The translations under genes and the position numbers were made by a program. The notes beneath the pieces were generated by a model that was not told where the DNA came from, did no database searches, and worked only from the letters and a program-made list of their open reading frames with translations. Below are positions 21,245 to 31,817 of a DNA stretch of 64,000 nucleotides, piece by piece. Origin of the DNA: Evernia prunastri (lineage: Eukaryota > Ascomycota > Lecanoromycetes > Lecanorales > Parmeliaceae); contig NKYR01000054.1 in the NCBI GenBank assembly GCA_003184365.1, positions 6,482-70,481 on the forward strand. Reading direction: 5' to 3'. Each line of letters begins with the position of its first letter. Position 1 is the stretch's first letter.

Positions 21245-22723
21245 GCTCAATTAGGATGCAGCGATGGCGTGCGCCCTTCAACCAACAAAGCTTCTCGGCG
21301 ATTTGTATCATGTTGAGAGTGGGTACGGAGTAGCTGCACATCCGACATCGGCAAATCCACACATCTGTCGGACAAATCTATATTGCAGCTCCAGGCTCCG
21401 TCAGAGTTTTGGGAGCGCTCCCTTTTTTGGGATTTCTTGGAAAGGCGGCTGGGATACGCCATGATGTCGGGGACCAGACGTTGCTGAATGAGATGGCTCA
21501 GGACGACGGTAAGTTTGTTTCGAGGCGAGGATCTCTCATTTGTATCATGTGGGTACTGATTTTTAATGACAGTCTCTCCAAGCTACGGGCCCTGACTCTC
21601 CATGTGTAACACGCATCAATGTCACACCTCACTTTGCCAGAGCGATTATCGCAAAGGGGCCGCAGAAACGCGGATGCTGTGTCGAGAACGAGACACCGAC
21701 GCCCGGTTTTCCCCATCCAAGCCTGGATGAGAGAGGCCATCCTATCTTCCGGCCTCCTCATTCCGCGGTCATCGAACGTCTCGGATATTGTGTCGTGAGA
21801 CGGAGCAGGCGTGGGCGATTGTTGACGAAGAGAACAAACGTTGTGGACTCCTCTGATAGACGAACTGTGCGTGGTGTAGGTCTGCCATCATCTCTGTCTC
21901 CTCATTCTGGCCAGTGTTGCGGGAGTCATACCATGGCCGCGCGAATGTCCCCATCTACGAGAGAAGGCTATCGATCTTGTAACGCTCTTTGCCCTCCATT
22001 CTCTAGACTGGACCAGAGCAATTTGCTTGGGTCTGGACGTCACTGTACGCTGAGATGCAGCTCATATGGGACGCAATTGCCCACAAGGCTTCTTGTCCCT
22101 ATGTGTCTGTGAGAGAGACTGTCAGATACCAATTCTCAAAGCTCATCATACGACCCGAATTTTGCAGACACCGTCTTTGCATTCATTGGTGCTGACAGGT
22201 TCTACGCTGCAGAACTAAAGATATACAGGGAGCGACAGGATACCTATCATGGGACGACTGCGGATATATTTTCCACGGGAATGGTATTTCCTGTCACGCT
22301 TGGTATGGAGCCGTCGCATGAGGGGTGCGATTTTGCGCAGTGACTCTGATGGCCGTGTGGGCGTCGACGTTGAGCGCTGCCCCTGGCACCACTCGACCTC
22401 AGCGAATATAGGGAGTGCCGAGAAGAAGCAAGCAAATGAAAAAGACGGCACACATGCACAAACATCATTGGGTCCATCTGGCATGGCAAAGCGGCGAGCA
22501 TAGGCGACGAGGATCATACAGGTCGAGGAGTGGGACATGCTCGATTCTCACACTCAAGCGTGGGAAGGGATGGGGGCCAAACACAGAGACGCTAACAGAT
22601 CCGCGTTTCCTCCAACCCTTCTTGAAGCCAACTGGAACACGGCTTTTCGGTTTCCCTATCTGCGAACTGATACTTTCACCTTTACAGTGGGACACAACTT
22701 TTCATGCCTGCAGGCCATCATGA
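21245..22723 (+). pseudogene. Degenerate coding region, many in-frame stops
   Basis: One frame (the phase of 20969) stays protein-like over about 1.5 kb, with segments such as QAPSEFWERSLFWDFLERRL, YAEMQLIWDAIAHKASCPYV and LSWDDCGYIFHGNGISCHAW. It is interrupted by around a dozen stops, most of them TGA. Other frames look protein-like locally too (PHLREKAIDLVTLFALHSLD at about 21950), so frameshifts are also likely. I recognise no family. The pattern fits a gene inactivated by point mutation, possibly RIP-type C-to-T change, but this needs codon statistics to confirm. Confidence 0.3.
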
Positions 22724-22726
22724 AGA

Positions 22727-23740
22727 GCCTTTTGCGGACTCGCTCAGTGCGTGGGCCGGAACATGTCAGCTGCAGATTGGCCAATCCTATCTGGCATTAT
22801 ATAAAGTGAGTGTCTCCGGCACTATATATTGTAAGTGTCCCCACACCGCCTGTCGCAGATCTTTTCTAACATAACCAAAGTATATATCTCGACAACCGTC
22901 AGGCTCAAGCCGTTGAGCAACACCACGGTCCTTGCGGGAGATTGTATTGGGGGTCAGCTGCAGATTGAATCATCTCTCTGGCATAATATGAAAGGCGCCG
23001 TTCTCCCAAGGAGATACGTCCGTACCTCATTCCTCTCGTCACCTTTTCTCTCCAACGCAACTTGGCAGAATACCGTCAAGACCGTCAGGCACGGATCTTG
23101 AAGCAACAGCACGGTCTTGCGGGCGATGGTATATGCGGTTCGGCTGCAGGCTGGCACCTCTCTCTGGCTTAACATGAAAGCCACCTTCCCCCAGGAAATA
23201 CGGCCTTACATCATCACCTTTTCGCTTAACGCAAGTGGGCAGAATTCCGCGACAACCGTTAGACACGAATCACTAAACAACAGCACGGTCTTGCGGGCGA
23301 TTATATGCGCTTCAGCTGCACATTGGCCAATCTCTCTGGCGCTATATAATGTAAGTATCCTCACACCGTCTTTCGTCGATTCTTTCTGACATAGACAAAG
23401 TATATATCTCGAAAACCGCCAGGCTCAAGCCATGGAGCACCAGCACAGTCTTGTGGGGGATTGTATGTGGTTGGTTGACAGCTCTCGTTGAACCTCCTAC
23501 TAGGAACAACAAGCTTCAAGAAGAAAGCCTTCCTTCTCTTCTTCTTTAAGAGCCAACCAAGGACTCTCCTCTTTAAGAGACCCTCTTCACCTTCTTCAAG
23601 CTTAACTGGAGACTCCCACATCTTTCACTCCCGTCAAGGGTCAGCTTCCTCCCTCCTCGGCCGTGCTGAACGCCCAGCCTGGATCTCAGTCACCATGCAC
23701 AAACCCTGGAGCGACAGCACGGGCTTGCGTGCCACTGTGC
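22727..23740. repeat. Degenerate tandem array, unit about 155-185 bp
   Basis: About five to six copies share a core resembling GAGCAACAGCACGGTCTTGC followed by a GCTGCA(G) box and a CTCTCTGGC box. The cores fall near 22917, 23101, 23279, 23434 and, weakly, 23708; a partial copy lies at about 22740. A TATA-like stretch (GGCATTATATAAAG, GGCACTATATATTG, GGCGCTATATAATG) often follows. A longer segment around AAAGTATATATCTCG recurs at about 22880 and 23398, showing a higher-order repeat. No coding frame runs through the array. Confidence 0.6.
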
Positions 23741-23878
23741 TGACTGCAGATGCAAAGCTTGAGAGTCTCCGTCGACCATCAACTGCGGTCAGCAACTCGG
23801 CGCTTGAGACTCCTCCTACTGCGTCTGTGAACGCGTAGCATGGATCTCGTTGGAGTTCCAATTATATAAAGATACTCG

Positions 23879-24274
23879 ATGTCCTCCCAACAGCATGTAA
23901 TGGGGCAATCCTTTGCAACGACTGGACAGAGATACACCCAGGACCATCTCCCCAGTTCCATCAACTTTCCAGGAAATCAACAACAAGACCGGCCCCCAGT
24001 CTTTGCCTACAATGGATCCTATCTCCCTCACATGTGGCAAGATGCTTTTCATGCCGTCAGGCCGCTCGCCGTGCATCCCACCAAGTATCAAACAGAACCG
24101 ACCCTCGGAGTCGACTTGGTCCTCCTCTTTCGAAGCACCGAAGGCTTCGCTGAATTCTCCTCTTGTGCAGGCCCTGCTTTGGCTCGTCTTCGGCACCATG
24201 TGCGCCCTCTTCCTCTTCTACGCTTTACGCAGAAAAGCAACAACATCGCTTCTCAGTCCTTTTTCTACGACTAA
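23879..24274 (+). CDS. Hypothetical protein, possibly part of a degenerate repeat family
   Basis: A 131-codon frame starting MSSQQHVMGQSF, with a TATA-like element (AATTATATAAAG) about 20 bp upstream. It contains YLPHMWQDAFHAVRP, which matches, in the same relative frame, PLQWDTTFHACRP at the end of the broken region near 22680. A competing frame (23913-24416) contains a good membrane-span-like segment (ALLWLVFGTMCALFLFYALR). I cannot decide between them and recognise neither. Confidence 0.2.
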   Translation: MSSQQHVMGQSFATTGQRYTQDHLPSSINFPGNQQQDRPPVFAYNGSYLPHMWQDAFHAVRPLAVHPTKYQTEPTLGVDLVLLFRSTEGFAEFSSCAGPALARLRHHVRPLPLLRFTQKSNNIASQSFFYD

Positions 24275-24416
24275 TACTTCCACCTTTACATGTAGCAGGA
24301 TGCTTTCCATACTATTGGACCATCATGACGACTGTTCATTGGGCCTGCTGCCTGCTCAAGCCAGGACACACTTCACGGCTTTCATCTTCCTCGATACCGC
24401 TAGCATAGGACCCTGA

Positions 24417-26523
24417 AACCTCCAACCAGTCCATAATCTTGCTCATTGGACCGGTAAGTGGAAATCGAGCCCGCTTTCAAGATATTCGTTTTTTGGGCAA
24501 GCTGACCGTACTCCAGAGCACTAAAAATATATATGCCGGCCGAAGTTCCGCTGTTAGCCACAGTTGCTCCTCGAGCCCCGAGAAGGGTGCTAACGGGGCG
24601 GAGTTCTTGGAGTATCTGGCAACCCACGAAGGGGCGGAGCCGAAGCTTAGGGGATGAAAAGACGGGGTCCAAAAGGAAGGACACAGTGGGTTTTTGTCTC
24701 TCACCTCATCAATAGTCCTCGTGGCTAACAAGCTCGATGTTAGTTGCGAGCCTTCCTTGCCGTCTGGGGAATTTCTCGGTCTCTGCGGGTTTCTGTGGTT
24801 TCGACCTTATGATCGAGGCTTCACTTTGTTCGCGCTCCTCTTGGGATGCAGCAGGATCTGGGTTCTCCGGAGCCGCAGACCAAGGGAGGACGCCACAGCA
24901 ACCTCAATTCGCAAGCACCCAGGCCTCCGGACGCGTTTGACAAGATTGTCCGCAGCCCACGCTTTGCCTCGACGGCTGCGCCTTCGACTCCCGACTTCCA
25001 TTGCCCCGCAACACCAAGGCTGTTCGTATTCCAAGTTCCGCCTGAGAACAAGTTTTAGATTTCACACGCTGTACTTCGAACTCGCTCCTACGGTTGTGCC
25101 ACGTGGAAACGGCAGGACAGACTGAGCATCCTGATCTTTCCCACCGCCCGCTTCGACCTTGGAGAATTCATGAGGAGCATCTCTGATGACGGAAGCCGAG
25201 CGAGCTGGATCCTACAGCTGCTACGCCCAGTCAGTCGGTTGGTCAGCATCATTGGCCTCGCGAGCGTCCGTCGGGATCTTGCGCATGCTTGGCTCTCTCT
25301 ATCTCTCGACGCCTTACCCATGATGCGAGGATCCTTCGTCTGTATATCGCAGGCTATAACATATATACAAAAAGCGGAGGAATACGGCACAGAGACATCA
25401 AAGCGCAAAATAACCTCATCGATGAATGAGGAGCGGTGGTGGTGACTGGATGTGGAACATTTTTCCATATCGTTTGCCTTGGATGCCTCACATGGAACCA
25501 ACGATGTCCCTCTTCATTGGAATGCAATAGCCACGAACCCCGCACTTCAACGGCAGCAGACTATTCTCAAACGGGCACAACCAGTATCAGACTGTCCCAT
25601 CCTCAACCTACAATAGCTCCGCAGGAGCGTTATATCCAGCCATCGGTCAACCACACCCCAGCCCGTTCTCCCACAGTTGGAAGGTGCTTGCCGAGTAGTG
25701 GCTTAGTCATGCATAGCTTAGATATCTAGCCATAGGTAGCCTCCCTAGAACATTCATCATCATCGCAAACCCACCGACTGGCACCCACCAAGAACTCCAA
25801 CGGCAGGGGGTACAACCGCTAACCAGACTGTCCCATACCTACTCCATCTACGATAGCGCCGCAGGAAGCGTTGTATTCAGCCATCGGTCAACCACAACCT
25901 CGGCCCGCACTTCAAACTTCAGCGGGAGTCGATTGATGGCGGCCTGGCTATAGGCACACTGCCATCAACACATATATCCTTGCATCGCATCGGAGCCACC
26001 AACATCAGATAGCCAATGTATGGACAGCATGTGCGATGGAGAGCTTACGTGGACAGAGGAGGATCATTCCAAAAATGGCGATGGCAGTTCATGACGCGGA
26101 AAGAAGTTGAGGCAGAACGGAAGATGAGAGCTGATTTGGACCTCCGGCTAGAGTCACCATGTATATCACCGCCGCTGTGGCCCGATGAGATTGACCACGC
26201 GCTTGAATGTCTCCTGCTGCTTGGCTGGTGGGAGCGGAGCACCCGGGCGTTGTTTCTCACCACTACTGGTATTGGAGTGGAAAAACCACGCGCTAGCAGT
26301 TTGGTATATACAAAGTAGTTAGAGCAAACGACAGAGAGCAAAGTTTTTTGGACCCGGTTGAACAGAAACAGAACAGACTTGCAGGCTTTACAGTAGACGA
26401 AGTGACGATTTTGCCCCAATCTACCTAGAATATGTTCCTCCCAGCTATGGATGGAAATGTCCCCCAATCAGAACACCCGAAGCTGTGATCAGTAGCTCAA
26501 CGTGGTAAAGTACACAAACAAGT
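24417..26523. other. Intergenic, repeat-containing, no supported gene
   Basis: Apart from the duplication at 25538-25930 there are only short frames. The best is 26016-26318 (plus, 100 codons, with RKEVEAERKMRADLDLRLE), which has no recognisable domain. Confidence 0.4.
25538..25930. repeat. Diverged direct duplication of about 120 bp
   Basis: About 25538-25669 and 25790-25930 share CAGACTGTCCCAT, GATAGC..CCGCAGGA(A)GCGTT and CAGCCATCGGTCAACCACA in the same order, with a CCCGCACTTCAA motif at an edge of each. The copies have diverged by substitutions and small gaps. No coding frame is shared. Confidence 0.65.
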
Positions 26524-29299
26524 TCAAGAAAACAAATTCGCCCTTCTGTCCCATATCCGCTGGATGGCCACCCCCGGGGTAGGTATGTCCGGCCCGTCCC
26601 CGACGGGCTGAGGATCAATCAGCTCGTGTGGCGGCGGCGGTGGCGCGCTCTTGCCTCCGGTGCCGTCGAAGTATTTGGAGAACTCCTTGTTGTCCTCGAA
26701 CGGTCTCTTCCCCAGTATCCTGACGAGGTCTTCCCTCCCAATCACCTCCTTGCTGAGCAACTCCTCCGCCACCAGACCGATTTCCTTCTTCTTCTCTGTG
26801 AGCAAATCTCGGCACTGCTTGTACGCCTCGTCGACGATGCGCCGGACTTCGCTGTCGATGTTCTGGGCCGTGGCTTCGGAGAAGGGCTTGTGCAACTGCT
26901 GTTGCTGGTCGTCTTCGTAGAAAAGGTAGCCGATCTTGGAGGACATACCCCATTGCGTCACCATAGCTGTTGCCATCCGTGTAACCTTGTTGAAATCATC
27001 ACTTGCGCCTGAGGTCACGGTGTCGAAATGCAACTCTTCACTGACGCGGCCGGCGAGCGTCATCGCCATACGGTCCATGAGCTGGTTGACGTTCAACAAG
27101 TAGGCGTCTCCCTGGGGAAGATACTGCGCATAGCCGAGAGTACCCTTGCCGCGGGGAATGATGGAGACTTTCAGGAGTGGATCCGCGTATTTGAAAAACC
27201 AGCCGCAGATGGCGTGGCCGGCTTCGTGGTATGCGACTGTGCGTTTCTCTTCAGGATTCAGGACTAGAGACTTCTTTTCGAGCCCGCCAATGACGCGCTC
27301 GATGGCTTGTTCGAAATGGGTCATTATTACCTTGTCGGCACGTGTGCGGGCAGCTGAAGAAGAAAAGATTAGCCCGGGGTCTCCTGTGAAAGGAGAAAGA
27401 GGAAGACTTACCGATGAGCGCGGCTTCGTTGACGCAATTGGCGATGTCGGCACCAGAAAAGCCTGGGGTGAGTGCTGCTAATCTACCAGTCAAGTGATCC
27501 ATGTCCTCGCTCGTCACTATCTTTTTGAGATGCACCAGGAATATCTGCTTTCGACCTTCCGTTGTTGGGCGGTCGATGGCGATGTGTCTGTCAAAGCGAC
27601 CAGGACGTAGAAGAGCCTTATCCAAAACGTCTGGTCTATTTGTACCTGCCAGCACGACGACCTGTTCGGTGGTGTTGAAGCCATCCATCTCCGTCAGGAT
27701 CTGGTTCAATGTCCCTTCTCGTTCGTCGTTACCTCCTGAGAATCCACCCTTGCCTCTGGCTTTACCCACAGCATCAATCTCGTCAATGAAGACGATACAA
27801 GGCGTGTTTTTGCGAGCGTTCTGGAAGAGATCCCGGACACGCGAGGCTCCAACACCAACGAAGATCTCCACGAATTCGGAACCGCTTATACTGAAGAACG
27901 GTACCTGAGATTCTCCCGCCGTAGCTTTCGCTAATAGCGTCTTACCAGTACCTGGAGGCCCAGACAAAAGTGCACCTCGAGGGATCTTAGCTCCTAGCCT
28001 TTGGTATTGGTCTGGCGTTTTCAGAAAGCTGACAAATTCCATGATCTCTTGCTTAGCCTCGTCCATACCGGCGACGTCCTTGAAGCGGATCTGTACGTCC
28101 GTTTCATGATTAAATCTCTTTGCTTTGCTTTTACCGATTCCAAAAATCCCACTTGAACCACCGGCCCCTCCTCCACCAGCACGCCTCGTTACCCAGTAAA
28201 CTGCGAAGGCAAGCATGATCATTGGGGCAAGAGGGACGATTGTATTGAGCCAACCAGTCTCGTTCACGTAGGATACTGGTATGCGCTCCGAGCTGGGAAT
28301 GCCTAGCGAATTCTGCGCTTCCTCTAATTGCTTCTCAAAGGCTTCCACCGATCCAATGCTGAAATAATAACGGAAGTTACCGTGTTGTGCTGGGCTTTCG
28401 GGATACATGCTGCCAGTAGCTTCTCGATGGAGGTCAACGCGGACTCTGTGGCTATTGATAACCGTAAGCTTCTCCACTAAGCCCTTGTCGAAGAACGTGG
28501 TCTTGAATTCTTGGAATGTAATATCTTTGGAGTTCTCGCTTGGCATAACGGTGCGGTATAGCAGGTAGGCTACGAAGGCAGTGACCAGGAATGTTCCGGT
28601 GTCCACATTCGCTGTGAATTCTTTAAAAGGCTCCCCAGGCTTCTGCTTCTTTTTCCCTCCAGACTTTTCCTTGCCATCCTCGCGTGACTTTGACGCTGTC
28701 GAGCCTTGACTCTCCTCTGCAATGCGTTTCAACGCTTGTTCCCTTGCCAACTTCCCAGTCCAGGAAACTAGCTTCGCAGCACTTGCAAGGTCTAGAGGTC
28801 GAGTCTTCAGATTGTCCATGACCTCCCGGATCTCTGAAGGTATGCCTTTTCGTTTGAACTCCTCGAAGGACTTTTCGACCGCGGCGGCCTCAGAAGCAGG
28901 CAATCCTTTCCTGATTGTTCTCAGCAGGCTGTCTAATCCCTGTTGTTCTTCCTCGGTGAGGGAAGACATTTGAGGAGAGTCTTCCTGTTTGACATCTGAG
29001 GCGCCTTGATGAGACAAGGGGCCTGCATCGCTATATAGGCCCTCGAAGCCACGAGCAGGCTTCCCTGGCTTAGTCGCATTTCTCGTTGCCTTTTTCCCAA
29101 CTGTATTGGCGTTCGCATCCTTGCCGGTCTCTGGATCCCCAGGCTTGACGGATGAGTAATTGCGACTTCTCGACACTGGATGGTACGCTGTTCGTGGAAA
29201 AGAGCCATGAATAGGACGAGGAAGTAGGTTGAGGTTGGCGTCGATGTGCGTTGTGGATAATCTGGCGAGGTTGCTCGACCGCCGCAAGAGCGTGGTCAT
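26524..29299 (-). CDS. yta12: Yta12-type subunit of the mitochondrial m-AAA protease
   Basis: A membrane-bound ATP-dependent zinc metalloprotease of the inner membrane, facing the matrix; it degrades unassembled membrane proteins and processes MrpL32. Exons are 29299-27412 and 27353-26524 (58-nt intron), giving 905 aa. The order is a basic presequence, a charged matrix region, a first membrane span at about 231-249 (FLVTAFVAYLLY), an intermembrane-space FtsH-extension domain, a second span at about 350-368, then the AAA domain with Walker A GPPGTGKT near 446, Walker B CIVFIDEIDA near 501 and the second region of homology TNRPDVLDKALLRPGRFDRH. The M41 peptidase domain has HEAGH near 670. GKRPF near the C-terminus, IDSEVRRIV and GFSGGNDERE resemble Yta12 more than Afg3. 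All catalytic residues are present. Confidence 0.92.
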
Positions 29300-30270
29300 G
29301 GTAGGATGGAAGGATCAGGAAAAGAGCTGTAGAATTGTGGACTGCCAAATCAGAGCTGGCTACATCAATTCAGAGTCGTTTCGGATTCTGGCAACGCAGA
29401 GAAAGCGAAGGCCAATAGTTCAAAGATCAGGTGGCGGCTCTACAATGATCTTTGCAGACTGAGTGACGAGCCTCGACTCTCAGGGTCTTGCTTACTTACT
29501 AGCGTGTACCTAAGGTTACTCTGTACTTAGCGTGTTCAAAAGCATTTTCCGCCTCTTGGCTTGGTATTTGGCGCAAACCCCGTAGATCGAAAGCATCTAC
29601 TTCACAACCCGAGGTCGGATGGCCATAATTTTGACGGCACTAGATTCGCAAGGATGTTGAGTACCACACGGTAGTCCAGAGGCCTTGTCTTTACCTACTA
29701 GGACAACGAGAAAAAGATGATAAAAGAACTGCAGAAATCTTCGCTTGTTTCTGTACGAGTACGGATACGAGTAGAGGGTATGGTTTTCAAGGTGAAAGAC
29801 TACAATGTTCATGGCTTGTAGGCTGACCACCGTGAGTGTCAAGAGGTTGGCAGACACTTGTCAGATCGCTAAGTGTACGGTAATCGATTTACTTTCTCCG
29901 CGTGGTATCATATAATTCGCCACGATATCCTCTTTCTCTGCCACCTGCTCTAAGGCATGGAGAAGATAAGAGACCGGAACACCATTATACCAGCGCCATT
30001 AGGAATCGAACCCAATACATTCAAATACCACGGGCGAACACATAGACATGCGCTGAATCAAATCAAATGTCACCCTACAAATTATTTTCAGGCCAAAGCC
30101 GCCAGCAGAATATATCCCATTTTGGCTATATACTCTAGTGGTCGTAGGGTTTTCGCAGTTGTGTTCAACGCTTCCAGGGGAATTGGATCATCCCCATTTC
30201 CCAGAATCCTCGGATTATCTTACTCCATTGTTTAAAAGCCTGTTCGGGAACCCTGTTCAATTGTCCCTCA
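29300..30270. other. Intergenic region
   Basis: It lies upstream of yta12 and at the 3' end of the DUF1295 gene. The minus-strand frame at 29597-29857 has no recognisable features, and no RNA gene was seen. Confidence 0.5.
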
Positions 30271-31475
30271 TTACTTCGCAACTGGCTGCGAGCTCCGCTT
30301 ATCGCTGAAATCTCCCGGCGGACCTCCAGGCAGTTTTGGCAGGAATTTCCCAACTCTATTTTGATATTCCTTGTAGTCTGGGTACTTTCTAGCGGATATG
30401 AGCTCCGTGAACCACGTCGACGCCTGGAATAGAATCAGGTATGCCACTGCTCCAATAATTGACCAGTTGTAGTATGTCTGCGTGACCCAGCAAGACCATC
30501 CGTAGAGCAGGACCCAAACAGACTGCTCCGCTGCAAAATTGGGGTGACGGCTATATGCCCACAATCCGGTGGTATTGAAGCCGCGGTCAAGGGTTTCCTG
30601 GTTGAAGCCTTTGGGGACTTTGGCTGTCTCTCGGTACTCTTTCTTCGCTGCATGGTAGGCTAGGATATATTTGCAGTCAGTGATGTGGCTAACAGTCCAA
30701 ACATCGACGGAGAGCGGCAAGACTCACTCCATTGCTGCCCATCGGCGTAGAATGCCACAAAAACTAAAAGTCCCCACCCTCTAGAGAACACCACATCGGC
30801 AGTTGTCCAAGGAGATGTGGCTTTGGTTGAAAGTAAGAGGACATAGGTTGGTGTCGCCACAAGGAACAGGAGTATCTGTGCTATCGGTCAGCGAGGCTTT
30901 CCAAAGAAAGGTACACTCCCTGCTCACGCTCTGAGCCAAGGAAATGAAGACCACATTGAAGACAAAGAACAACGGCGGACTAATATATTCTTTCAAGACA
31001 TCCCATCGATAATCTTCTGAGCCAATGCTATAGCCTCCTTTGCGCCAGTAATTGTAAGTCAATCGCGCCTATTTCAGTCAGTAGAGATCTGTTGCTGCTG
31101 AGGGCAAGAGCTCACACTCCAGAAGGCACTAAAGAGTAACAACATATCCAGACGTCGAGTTGACAGGCCCGTAGCATGTGCATAGGCTGTATAGTGGGCA
31201 TTGTAGATTGTAGGGAGGACACTCCAACACCGATCAACTTGTGAGTAGTTTCTATTTATCTCTGAGACGAGGAGGAATATGGGAAAGAGGAACAAGGAGA
31301 AAGCGAAGGCAGAGATCAATGGGTTGGTGGAGACATAGAGGACTTTGAGAGCTTGAAGATTCGTAATGTTTTGGAAGATTTGCTGTGGTAGGTCGTACAG
31401 CTGGCCGATGTAGGGGGAGACTGTCTTGCTAATGTCAGTACAGTCAGCAATCGATCTGATCACGGGAAGGGCCAT
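30271..31475 (-). CDS. DUF1295 multi-pass membrane protein (steroid-5-alpha-reductase-like)
   Basis: Exons are 31475-31116, 31068-30928, 30875-30728 and 30659-30271 (introns 47, 52 and 68 nt), giving 345 aa. Several hydrophobic segments are visible (LISAFAFSLFLFPIFLLV, LLLFSAFWS, FFVFNVVFISLAQ, TPTYVLLLS, AVAYLILFQ). Conserved DUF1295 (PF06966) features include RLTYNYWRKGGY, EDYRWDVLKE, GFNQETLDRGF, LWAYSRHPNFAAEQ and KYPDYKEYQNRVGKFLP. The SRHPN(F/Y) and YxxYQ motifs are shared with the steroid 5-alpha-reductase/ICMT membrane superfamily, so an endomembrane reductase or transferase role is possible. The substrate is not known. It is divergent from top3. Confidence 0.87.
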
Positions 31476-31817
31476 GTTGTCGCAGTGATTAGGGGAGACG
31501 GAAAATATATATTGTGTAGACAAGACAATGGGGGCAAAAGCGAAGCACAAACAAGTATGTAATGACTAATGACGATGTTGTTGAATGTCCATCCTTGCTG
31601 CAGGGTTCTTCCACGGCACGAGCCGAAGGCTAGAGCTGCGCATCAGGACCCTCGGACAGGGGTTCATGTGGGCTCGTTCCTTCCACGTGCATTCGTATTG
31701 TACCCATATGCCCCAATCTGTATTGCTTCAACATCAAGAGTCGAGAACAGCATTTTAAAAAAATCATGGGAGTGGCGTACTGTACGTGTTATGCAAGGGT
31801 CAGAATAAGGAGACGGC
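31476..31817. promoter_or_regulatory. Bidirectional promoter region, DUF1295 gene / top3
   Basis: The 342 bp between divergent start codons contain AATATATATTG near 31504, 29-40 bp upstream of the DUF1295 start and TATA-like for that gene. No other element was recognised. Confidence 0.4.

Noticed and set aside
26626..27012. 128-codon frame antisense to yta12
   Set aside because: It lies entirely opposite the M41 peptidase exon, whose own frame is strongly conserved; the Leu/Val-rich translation is a mirror of that coding sequence.
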